This document shows positions 1 to 7,251 of a DNA stretch of 20,257 bases, piece by piece. Position numbers and translations under genes: made by a program. The stretch lies in the NCBI RefSeq assembly GCF_001280125.1, contig NZ_LGEG01000011.1, positions 1 through 20,257 of the forward strand, read 5' to 3'. Source of the DNA: Streptomyces sp. NRRL F-6492. GTDB lineage: Bacteria; Actinomycetota; Actinomycetes; Streptomycetales; Streptomycetaceae. Under the pieces are notes generated by a model, which saw only the letters and a list, made by a program, of their open reading frames with translations, ran no database searches and was not told the DNA's origin. Each line of letters starts with the position of its first letter. Position 1 is the stretch's first letter.

Positions 1-184
1 GGGCCGGGACGTGGCGGGGCCGGGCACGGTCCTTCGCCCCGGCGCCTCCGGGGTCCACCGCATCGGGCCCCGGATCCCGCCGGGACGTCCGGGCGCTCGT
101 GGAGGAGCGCCGCCTCGGACGGGTCCGCGCCCACGTGCGGACCGTCCGTCGCGGGCCCGATCCGTTGTGGGCGTGGTCTGCCGT

Positions 185-212
185 GGGTACGGTCCGTCGC
201 GGGTCCGTACCC
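185..212 (-). terminator. Possible terminator after the SWIM gene
   Basis: An 8-bp perfect inverted repeat (gggtacgg at 185-192 and ccgtaccc at 205-212) has a 12-base loop. It lies 60-90 bases past the SWIM gene stop, on the far side of the 14-bp repeat array. There is no T-tract, as is common in Streptomyces. The stem is much shorter than the other hairpins in the window, so the call is tentative. Confidence 0.35.
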
Positions 213-268
213 GGGTCCTCGGGCCGGGGTCCTCGGGTTCGGGTCCTCGGGGTCGGGTCCTCGGGGTC
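213..268. repeat. 14-bp tandem repeat, four copies
   Basis: Four head-to-tail copies of a 14-bp unit begin at 213, 227, 241 and 255, each starting gggtcctcggg. A five-base partial copy begins at 269 and runs into the stop codon of the SWIM gene at 272-274. Copies 3 and 4 are identical; copies 1 and 2 differ in their last few bases. The period is exact. It is not a multiple of three, so the array is not an in-frame coding repeat. Confidence 0.85.
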
Positions 269-271
269 GGG

Positions 272-2158
272 TCAGGACCAGGAGGCCACCACCAGCGACC
301 TCTCCGCGGCCGCCAGGTGGACCGCCGAGGCGAGCCAGGCGCGGGCGTAGCCGTCGGCCGAGGCGTCGGTGAGGCGGCCGAAGGCGTCGCGGGGGCGGCG
401 GTCCGCCTCCGCCGTCAGGGCCGCCGCGAGCTGCGCCGCCCCGCCGAGGCCCGCCCGGCGCAGCGGGGCGAGGAGGGCGGCCGCGTCCGTCCCCCGGCCG
501 GCCTCGGCCACGGCGCGCCGTCCGCCCGCGACTCCCGTTTCGAGGAGCCGCCGCACCCGCCACAGCGGCGCGTCCGCCAGCGGATCCGGTACGGCGGCCG
601 CCGGGGCGATCGGAACCGGCCCCGCGGCCCCGCGCGGGAAGTGGCTCCCCTGGAGGCGGTCGTATCCCAGGTCGGCCCGGCCGAGCCACTCCTCCGGCAG
701 CCGCAGCGTGTACGACTCCCCCGGCACCGGGCCGACCGCCAGTGGCCGGAGCGTCGCCGCCCGGTCCAGGTCCGGACGGCCGAGGACGCGCAGGGCGAGC
801 CCGGGATGCTCCGCGATCCTGCGCAGGTTGGCCGCGTGCGGCAGCTCCGGATGAGGGTGGGCGGAGCGCAGCCGCAGCAGCGGTCCGCCCCCGGCGACGC
901 GGGCCACGAGGTACTCCCCCGCCGCGCCGACCACCTCCACGTCACAGCCGAGGAGGGCGGCCTCGGGGGCGTCGGCCTCCCGCGCGCCCTCGTCGAGCGC
1001 CTCGGCCATCGCCTCGTCCACCGGTCGGGCGAACAGCGCGGACACGGGCTCCTCCGACCAGTCCGCCCCGCGCAGCGGGGTCGCGCTCACGCCCCGGCCC
1101 GCTCCGAGCCGCCCGTCCGGCGAGACGGTGGCGCCGACGATCCGCAGCCCTCCGCGCGCGAGGCCCGCGTGGTCGAGGACTCCCCCGCCGAGCGCCACGG
1201 ACGCGGAGCCCGCTCCCCTGGTGCGGGCCAGTCCGCCGGGGCGCACGTCGGAGACCGTGTAGCGGGAACCGTCCGGGCCCATCAGGTGGGTGGACACGCC
1301 CCCGTACCCGGTGGCGGAAAGCACCGGTTCGCGGCACAGGCCGTACACCCTGAGGCTGCCGCCCTGCGCGTAGGCGCGGCGCGCGGTTCCGGCCGCGCCG
1401 GGTCCCGCCGTCCCCGAGGCGAGGAGGGCCGCCCCGGCGAGGAGTTCGCGGAAGGCGCCCGCGAGGTCGCCGAGGCGCTGCTCCCGGCCGCGCTCCCGCG
1501 CGGCGCGCAGTCCCCGTACGACGCGCAGCGCGGCCGCTTCGGCACGGGGCTGCCCGGCCAGGCGCGCGGTGTGGGCGGCGCGCAGCAGTTCGGCCTGGAC
1601 CACCGCCCCGCCGGCCGTGACCCCCGCGGACAGGGCTTCGGCGGCCGCCTCCCACAGGGCGGTGGCGGCGCGGACCTGGGCGGGGGCGAGCGGGGGCGCG
1701 GTGTCCGCGGAGAGTACGGGGGCGGGGGCGGCTTCGGCGGTGACGGGCACGGTGTCGTCGACGGGGCCCGTCGGCTCCGGAAGGCCGGCGGTCGGCTCCG
1801 GGGGCTCCGGCGTCGCCCCCGTCTCCGTCTCCGTCTCCGTGTCCGTCTCCGTGTTCATGTCCGCGTCCGCGATCGGTGCCGCGCCGAGGACCGTCGCGCG
1901 ATGCAGGCAGCGCGGGGCCAGCAGGCAGGTGCAGACGGCCTGCCCGGCCTCGGTGACCGCGCCCGACGGTCCGGGACGCAGGGTGACGAGGGCGTCCTCG
2001 CCGAAGCGCACGTCGAGGGATCCGTCGGCGGCCCGGACGGCCTGCCCGGCGCAGCCCGCGATCGCGGCGTCCAGCTTCTTGCGCAGCCGTGCGCTGAGCT
2101 GTTCCACGGCCTCGGCGAGGACGACGGGGGCGACGGGCGGCAGGGGTTCGGGGCTCAA
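272..2158 (-). CDS. SWIM zinc-finger protein
   Basis: This predicted 628-residue protein carries a SWIM zinc-binding motif, CxC-x5-CxH, at Cys76, Cys78, Cys84 and His86. SWIM fingers bind DNA or protein partners. The rest is an Ala/Leu-rich domain with no recognised catalytic motif. A Glu-Thr/Asp-Thr low-complexity linker (about residues 102-113) follows the finger and is encoded by hexanucleotide repeats. I chose the TTG start at 2158 because it overlaps the TGA stop of the upstream VWA gene (TTGA) and has GGAGAA eight bases upstream; no better start exists before the finger. The protein is the last member of the MoxR/VWA unit and is most likely translationally coupled to it. E. coli YehQ is the SWIM protein in the comparable yeh locus. 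The family assignment is firm, but the molecular role is unknown. Confidence 0.87.
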   Translation of the reverse strand: MSPEPLPPVAPVVLAEAVEQLSARLRKKLDAAIAGCAGQAVRAADGSLDVRFGEDALVTLRPGPSGAVTEAGQAVCTCLLAPRCLHRATVLGAAPIADADMNTETDTETETETGATPEPPEPTAGLPEPTGPVDDTVPVTAEAAPAPVLSADTAPPLAPAQVRAATALWEAAAEALSAGVTAGGAVVQAELLRAAHTARLAGQPRAEAAALRVVRGLRAARERGREQRLGDLAGAFRELLAGAALLASGTAGPGAAGTARRAYAQGGSLRVYGLCREPVLSATGYGGVSTHLMGPDGSRYTVSDVRPGGLARTRGAGSASVALGGGVLDHAGLARGGLRIVGATVSPDGRLGAGRGVSATPLRGADWSEEPVSALFARPVDEAMAEALDEGAREADAPEAALLGCDVEVVGAAGEYLVARVAGGGPLLRLRSAHPHPELPHAANLRRIAEHPGLALRVLGRPDLDRAATLRPLAVGPVPGESYTLRLPEEWLGRADLGYDRLQGSHFPRGAAGPVPIAPAAAVPDPLADAPLWRVRRLLETGVAGGRRAVAEAGRGTDAAALLAPLRRAGLGGAAQLAAALTAEADRRPRDAFGRLTDASADGYARAWLASAVHLAAAERSLVVASWS

Positions 2159-5100
2159 CGGGGTTCTCCACGGAGGCGGTCGCCCACCCAGCGGGCGAGG
2201 GCGAGCGGGCTGAGGGCGGCCACCGGCATGCCGGCGGCGACGAGTTGGCGCGCCACCGGCACCGAGTAGCGGGGCGCCCCGGCGTCGTCGAGCGCCGCGC
2301 AGCCGAGCAGGTGCGCGCCGGAGGCGGCCAGGGCGCGGACCTCGCCGAGGAGGCCGGCGAGCGGTGCGCCCTCCTCGAAGTCGCTGACCACGACGACGAG
2401 GGTGCGGCTCGGCACGGTGATCAGCGAGCGGGCGTGCGCGAGCCCCGCCGCGATGTGCGTGCCGCCGCCGACCCGTACCTCCAGGAGCAGGGACAGGGGG
2501 TCCTCGACCCGGTCGGTGAGGTCCACCACCTGCGTGGAGAAGGCCAGGAAGTGCGTGGACAGGGTCGGCACGCCACCGAGCACGGCGGCGGTCAGCGCCG
2601 ACCAGATGACCGAGGCCTCCATCGAGCCGGAGACGTCGACCACGAGGATCAGGCGCCAGTCCGACTCCTTGCCCGCCCGCGTGCTGAACACCGGCCGCTC
2701 CGGCACGACCACGATCCGGCCGTCGTCCGTGCGCCGGGTGTGGGCGAGGTTGGCGCGCAGGGTGCGGGCGAGGTCGAGGCGTCCGCCGGGCCTGCGGGTG
2801 GGGCGCGGGGTGGCGAGTCCGGAGAGCGTCGGGCGCAGACGGGTGGCCAGCTCCCGGGCGAGCTCGTCGACGAGCCGTTTCACCAGGGGCCTCAGTCGGG
2901 TGAGTTGGGCCTCGGGCAGGCCGCCGGCCAGGGAGAGCACCGAGCTGAGGAGCTCCACCGAGGGGCGCACCGCCGCCGGGTCCAGCTGGGTGAGCACGTC
3001 GGTGCGGCCCGCGTCGGCGGCCTCGGCCAGGACCTCCTCGCGCACGTCGGCGCCGAAGAGGGCCTCCAGCTCCTGCGACCACTCGCGTGCGGTGGGGAAG
3101 GAGGCCTCCTGTCCCCCGCCCCCGCCGGATCCGGCGTCCAGGTCGTCGGCGCCCTCGCCGCGCCCTCCGCCGTACAGCTCGTCCAGGGCGCGGGCGTAGC
3201 GGCGCGCGTCGGCGGACAGCCGGTCCCGGTGGCGGCCGAGGAGGAGCCGCCAGCGGTCGGCCGGCGCGAGCCGCCGGTCCGGTGCTTCGGCGGGGGACGC
3301 GTCGGCTTCGGGCGGGGCTTCGCTTTCGGGTGGGGCTTCCGCTCCGGGCGCGGGCTGCGGGTCGGGTGCGGCCTCCGGATCGGGCAGGGCCAGGGACTTC
3401 AGCGCGGCGAGGCCGGCCGCGTCGGCCGCCGCCCACAGGGCGAGCAGTTCGGGCGGGGCGTCGAGGGAGAGGTCGAGCCGGTCGCCGAGCCGCTCGGTCA
3501 CCGTGGTCAGGAGCCGGTCCCGGGCGGCCGGGGTCAGCGCGTCGAAGCCGCCGCGCAGGGCCGGGAGCCGGTCGAGGAAGTCCGGGTCGGCCAGGGCGTC
3601 GACCCGGTCGAGGAGCGGGGTGAGCGCCTCCGGGGACGCCTGGAGCAGCGGTCCGGCGGCCGTGAGCAGTCCTGCGAGGCGCTTCGTCAGGGCCCGTCGT
3701 GCGTCGGGGGAGGTCGCGCCGTCGATCCAGCCCGCCGTCCGTTCGCCGAGGTCCGCGGCCGGGTCCAGGTCGAGCAGCACCCGTACGGCCAGGGCGGCGC
3801 CCTGGATCAACGGCGAGCCTTCCGAGGCGAGTTCGGCGAGGGCACGGTCCATCCGGAGGCCCAGGTGCCGGGCGGCCGACCGGTCCGCGAGCGCCACGAG
3901 GGCTCCGGCGTCCGCGGGGGTGTCGCTGCCGGCCAGGCCGGGCAGCGACCGCACGGCGGCCTCCACGAGTTCGCCGGTGAGCACGGCCGCCGTGGCGCGG
4001 GCGTCCTCGGTGGTGCCGGGGTAGTGGCCGCGCCGCATGCCCTCCAGGAGGTCCAGCGCTTCGAGGAGTTCGGGCAGGCCGGCGGTGTCGGGCAGGACGG
4101 CGGAGGCCTCGCGCAGCCGGGCGTCGACCAGGTCGGGCAGGTCGCAGCGGGCGGCGGCGGTGAGTCCGGTCAGGATCTGGGCCGGGGTGGGCCCTCCTTC
4201 GGCGGCGGCCCGGCGCGCGGTCTCGGCCAGGGTGCCGGCGGCGGCCTGGGCCGCGGTGACTCCCCGGACTCCGGCGAGGTCGAGCCGTGCGGGCACGGAC
4301 GGGTTCCAGGTCAGGCGCCACTTGGTGCCGAGCGCGGTGCCGTCGCCGGTGGCCGCCACGGCGAGCGGCTCGCCGTAGGAGGCGCCGATGACGAGGAGGC
4401 GTCGCAGCAGCACCTCGCGGCGTCCGTCGAGGGGGGAACGGAGCGGGTCGAGGCGCACCTCCCGGGGTTCGGGCTCCTCCGGGCGGGGCAGCCGCAGCCG
4501 GGCGAGCTCCTCCTCGACCGAGGGGCCGAGACCGGAGCGGGGCGCGTGCGGGCTGACCCGGCCGCGCGCCGTGCCGACGAGCACGGCCTCCAGGGCGCGG
4601 GCCAGCGCCCGGCCCCGGCCGAGGGGTTCGCCCTGTCCGAGGACGGTGGTGACGGCTTCCAGGAGCTCCCCGCGCCCGGGGGCGGGGAGTCCGCGCAGGG
4701 TGGCCAGGTCGCAGGCCAGCCGCAGCGTCTCGGCGGCCTCGCCGGTGCCTGCGGTGTGGCCGGCACGGCGCATCTCCCGGCACAGGCCGGTCACCGCGGC
4801 GGCGGCCGCCTCCCGGATCCGGTCGGGGTCCCCGGCGGCGGTGAGCACGGCCTGCTGCCACAGCGGATCGCGGATCCCGGCGGGGTAGCCGGAGCGGGAG
4901 TCGAGCAGGTCGAAGGAGTACGGGACGAACGAGGTCACCGCGACGGCCGGGGCCTGGTGGACGGCCGGGGCTCCCGGCGTGGCGGGGGTCGCGGGGTCCG
5001 TGACCGGGGTCGCCGGGGTACGGCCCCGGTCGCCCTTGCCGGACCCGTCCGTGCCGGTGTCCTCCAGGTCGTGCCGGTCCGTACCGACCGCTCCCTCCGC

Positions 5101-5907
5101 GTCCGCCGGTGCGAGCAGGGCGGGGGCGTGGAAGGCTCCGATCACGGCGGCGACGCGGCGGCCTCCGGCCGAGGCCGTGGCGATCACCCGCCGCATCCGG
5201 GCCTCGCGGGCGAGGTCGGAGGCGGGCACGTCGGCGTCGGCGCGCAGGGCCCAGCCCACGCCCAGGGCGGCGCGGCGCACCGCGTCCGGGGAGCAGCCGG
5301 GAGCCAGCACCTCCACGGCGCGGTCCCACATGTCCTCGCCGTCCCGGCCGGTGCCGGCCGCGGCGAGCGCTCCGGCGAAGGAGCCGCGTCCCCGCACGCC
5401 GGCGCCCTCGCCCGTACCGTCGGCCGAGCCGGTATCCGTACCCGTGCCCGTGTCCGTACTGCCCGTGCCCGTGCCCGTGTCCGTACCGTCGGCGGCGTCG
5501 ACGCCCCGGCGGTCGTCCGTGTCGCCGTCCCGGTCCGGGCCGGTCAGGGACCAGCCGGGGTCGGACAGGGGGAGGTCGCAGCAGACGACCTCCGCGCCGC
5601 GGTCCCGGGCCCACCGCACCGCCGCGAGTTCCGGCGAGAAGTCCGCGAAGGGGTAGAACGACAGGCGTCCGCCCTCGCCCGCACCGGCCAGGGCGACGGG
5701 GGCGACGGTCTCCGGGTCCGCCAGGTGTTCCAGCCAGGGCCGGAAGTCGGCCGGGAGTTCCACGCAGACCACCTCGGCACCCGCCTCGTCGAGGAGGGCG
5801 GGCACCACGGCGGCCAGCGCCGGGCTGTGGTGGCGCACCCCGAGCAGGTACGGGGTGCGGGACGCGGCGAGCGCGTCCACCGCCGCCCGTGGATCGAGGG
5901 TCGTCAC
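2155..5907 (-). CDS. DUF5682-VWA (CoxE-like) fusion protein
   Basis: This predicted 1250-residue protein has two recognisable parts. The N-terminal part (about 1-270 and beyond) matches my recollection of DUF5682: GVRHHSP at 23-29, VELPAD at 49-54, RExRM at 234-238 and GAFH at 257-260. The C-terminal part (about 1085-1250) is a von Willebrand A domain of CoxE type with an intact metal-ion (MIDAS) site: DVSGS from Asp1091, Thr1150 in GGGTH, and Asp1176 in SDFEEG. Between them lies a helical Leu/Ala/Arg-rich region with acidic, Pro-rich linkers. A Gly-Thr-Asp repeat insertion sits at about 136-166. The GTG start overlaps the moxR stop as GTGA and has GGGAG upstream. VWA proteins of this kind usually work with MoxR ATPases to remodel or load metals into partner proteins. 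Here the ATPase is the preceding coupled gene. In E. coli I believe the two parts are separate proteins (YehM and YehP). Confidence 0.88.
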   Translation of the reverse strand: MTTLDPRAAVDALAASRTPYLLGVRHHSPALAAVVPALLDEAGAEVVCVELPADFRPWLEHLADPETVAPVALAGAGEGGRLSFYPFADFSPELAAVRWARDRGAEVVCCDLPLSDPGWSLTGPDRDGDTDDRRGVDAADGTDTGTGTGSTDTGTGTDTGSADGTGEGAGVRGRGSFAGALAAAGTGRDGEDMWDRAVEVLAPGCSPDAVRRAALGVGWALRADADVPASDLAREARMRRVIATASAGGRRVAAVIGAFHAPALLAPADAEGAVGTDRHDLEDTGTDGSGKGDRGRTPATPVTDPATPATPGAPAVHQAPAVAVTSFVPYSFDLLDSRSGYPAGIRDPLWQQAVLTAAGDPDRIREAAAAAVTGLCREMRRAGHTAGTGEAAETLRLACDLATLRGLPAPGRGELLEAVTTVLGQGEPLGRGRALARALEAVLVGTARGRVSPHAPRSGLGPSVEEELARLRLPRPEEPEPREVRLDPLRSPLDGRREVLLRRLLVIGASYGEPLAVAATGDGTALGTKWRLTWNPSVPARLDLAGVRGVTAAQAAAGTLAETARRAAAEGGPTPAQILTGLTAAARCDLPDLVDARLREASAVLPDTAGLPELLEALDLLEGMRRGHYPGTTEDARATAAVLTGELVEAAVRSLPGLAGSDTPADAGALVALADRSAARHLGLRMDRALAELASEGSPLIQGAALAVRVLLDLDPAADLGERTAGWIDGATSPDARRALTKRLAGLLTAAGPLLQASPEALTPLLDRVDALADPDFLDRLPALRGGFDALTPAARDRLLTTVTERLGDRLDLSLDAPPELLALWAAADAAGLAALKSLALPDPEAAPDPQPAPGAEAPPESEAPPEADASPAEAPDRRLAPADRWRLLLGRHRDRLSADARRYARALDELYGGGRGEGADDLDAGSGGGGGQEASFPTAREWSQELEALFGADVREEVLAEAADAGRTDVLTQLDPAAVRPSVELLSSVLSLAGGLPEAQLTRLRPLVKRLVDELARELATRLRPTLSGLATPRPTRRPGGRLDLARTLRANLAHTRRTDDGRIVVVPERPVFSTRAGKESDWRLILVVDVSGSMEASVIWSALTAAVLGGVPTLSTHFLAFSTQVVDLTDRVEDPLSLLLEVRVGGGTHIAAGLAHARSLITVPSRTLVVVVSDFEEGAPLAGLLGEVRALAASGAHLLGCAALDDAGAPRYSVPVARQLVAAGMPVAALSPLALARWVGDRLRGEPR

Positions 5908-7058
5908 CGCAGGCTCCCGCGCAGGTCCCAGAGGCGGCGCCACATCGCCGAGCCGTTCTCGGCCCGGCGGCGGACCGGGCCGTCCCAGTAGCCGAGGAGG
6001 CGCGCGTGGTCGGCCGGGTCGTCCTTGCGGACGACGCCGAGGAGGTGGCCGGGCAGGAGGTCGAGGACGTCCCCGCCGTGGAGGTAAGCGGCGGCGACCC
6101 CGAGGGACGCCGCGACCTGGACGGCCTCGGCGGTGGACATGACCGTGCCCGGCCGCTCCACGTCCCAGCCCTCGGTGGAGCGGCCGGAGCGCAGGTCCCG
6201 GAAGACGGTGACGAGGGCGTCCAGGACGGCGTCGTCGACGCCGAAGGACGCGCCCGCGCGCTGGACCGCCGCGACGGCCTGGCGGCGGACGAGGACGGCC
6301 TCGGCGTCCGCGTCGGCGATCGGGTCCACGGTCTCGAAGTTGAAGCGGCGCTTGAGCGCGGCGGACATCTCGGAGACGCCCCGGTCGCGCAGGTTGGCGG
6401 TGGCGATGACGGTGAAGCCGGGCGCGGCGGAGACCACCGCGTCCTCGGTGGCGGTCAGTTCGGGGACGGTGATCCGCCGGTCGGACAGGAGGGAGACGAG
6501 GGCGTCCTGCACCTCGGGCAGGCAGCGGGTGATCTCCTCGACCCGCACCACCCGGCCGGTGCGCATGGCGGCGAGGACCGGGGAGTCGACCAGGGCCTGC
6601 GGGGTGGGGCCCTGGGCGAGCAGCAGGGCGTAGTTCCAGCCGTAGCGGAAGGCGTCCTCGGTGGTGCCCGCGGTGCCCTGCACGGTGAGGGCGCTGGTGC
6701 CGCTGACGGCGGCCGCGAGCAGTTCCGACAGCATCGACTTGGCGGTGCCGGGCTCGCCGGTGAGGAGCAGTCCGCGTTCTCCGGCGAGGGTGACCACGCA
6801 GCGCTCCACCAGGGCGCGTTCGCCGACGAACTTCGGGGCGATCTCCAGCTTCGACGGCAGGCCCGCGCGGCGCTTCGGCAGGGCGAGTTCGGCGCCGTCG
6901 CTGCCGCAGACGAACGTGACGACCGCGCGGGGGGTGAGGGCCCAGCCGGGCGGGCGCGGGCCGGGGTCCTGGGCGGCGAGGAAGGCGAGTTCGGCGGCGT
7001 GGCGCTCCTCGGCCGGGCGGACCTGCCGGGCGGGGGCGGGCTGTTCGGTGACGGTCAT
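5904..7058 (-). CDS. MoxR-family AAA+ ATPase (YehL-like)
   Basis: This predicted 384-residue ATPase shows Walker A GEPGTAKS at 101-108, a Walker B-like VRVEE ending at Glu174-Glu175, a sensor 1 region ending in Asn222 (IATAN), and a likely arginine finger in KRRF at 236-239. The order and spacing fit the MoxR/RavA-type AAA+ group. Members act as hexameric chaperones that partner with VWA proteins to mature, activate or dismantle other complexes. The ATG at 7058 has GGAGG nine bases upstream; the longer frame to 7211 adds Arg/Pro-rich sequence with no homology appearance and was not used. The stop overlaps the GTG of the VWA gene. Gene order (ATPase, DUF5682-VWA, SWIM) places it in the YehL branch rather than the methanol-dehydrogenase MoxR branch. 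A hairpin stands just upstream at 7092-7125. Confidence 0.93.
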   Translation of the reverse strand: MTVTEQPAPARQVRPAEERHAAELAFLAAQDPGPRPPGWALTPRAVVTFVCGSDGAELALPKRRAGLPSKLEIAPKFVGERALVERCVVTLAGERGLLLTGEPGTAKSMLSELLAAAVSGTSALTVQGTAGTTEDAFRYGWNYALLLAQGPTPQALVDSPVLAAMRTGRVVRVEEITRCLPEVQDALVSLLSDRRITVPELTATEDAVVSAAPGFTVIATANLRDRGVSEMSAALKRRFNFETVDPIADADAEAVLVRRQAVAAVQRAGASFGVDDAVLDALVTVFRDLRSGRSTEGWDVERPGTVMSTAEAVQVAASLGVAAAYLHGGDVLDLLPGHLLGVVRKDDPADHARLLGYWDGPVRRRAENGSAMWRRLWDLRGSLR

Positions 7059-7091
7059 GCGGGGGTTCCTCCGGAAGGGGTACGGGTGGGG

Positions 7092-7125
7092 GGCGCGGCG
7101 CACCCGGGGCGGGGTGCGCCGCGCC
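7092..7125 (-). terminator. 14-bp hairpin between the 1649-aa gene and moxR
   Basis: A perfect inverted repeat has 14-bp arms (7092-7105 and 7112-7125) and a 6-base loop. It starts about 126 bases past the stop of the upstream gene (7252) and ends about 33 bases before the moxR ATG (7058). It has no T-tract. It could be a terminator or attenuator dividing the cluster into two units, or a stabilising or processing hairpin in a longer transcript. The surrounding 193-base gap also contains short CGGCCGG-type repeats and shows no clear promoter. Confidence 0.55.
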
Positions 7126-7251
7126 GTCGCCGCGTGCGGCGGGTGGTCGGCGGTGCGGCGGGCAGCGGCCGGTCGGCCGGTGCCGACTGGTGCCGGTCGG
7201 GCGATGACCACCGGTCGGCCGGCCGGCGGCCGGCGGCCGGCGGCGGGTCGG

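Larger units (their letters stand above)
1..271. other. Left-edge non-coding stretch with repeats
   Basis: This stretch lies downstream of the SWIM protein stop codon. No reading frame here has a convincing start, ribosome binding site or family resemblance. It holds a 14-bp tandem repeat (213-268), an 8-bp inverted repeat (185-212), and a direct repeat of gtccgtcgcggg at 144-155 and 192-203. A frame open on the minus strand across about 1-125 has coding-like third positions, but no start can be seen and the window edge cuts it, so it is left uncalled. Confidence 0.5.

Noticed and set aside
99..350. An 83-codon plus-strand frame starting at a GTG
   Set aside because: It overlaps the end of the SWIM gene, has low-complexity Gly/Ser/Arg sequence from the tandem repeat, and shows no ribosome binding site of note.
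272..5614. A 1780-codon minus-strand open frame covering the SWIM gene and extending across the VWA gene
   Set aside because: Only the part from 2158 down is the SWIM gene. Beyond that it is an Arg/Pro/Gly-rich shadow of the DUF5682-VWA gene.
4883..5656. GGGTAG hexamers at about 4885 and 5651
   Set aside because: They lie inside the DUF5682-VWA gene, antisense to it, with no gene downstream. They show that the hexamer alone occurs by chance, so only intergenic sites in the right orientation were kept.
7141..7251. CGGCCGG-rich repeats between the 1649-aa gene and moxR
   Set aside because: They are short, irregular and expected at this GC content; no defined unit or palindrome beyond a few bases apart from the hairpin at 7092-7125.
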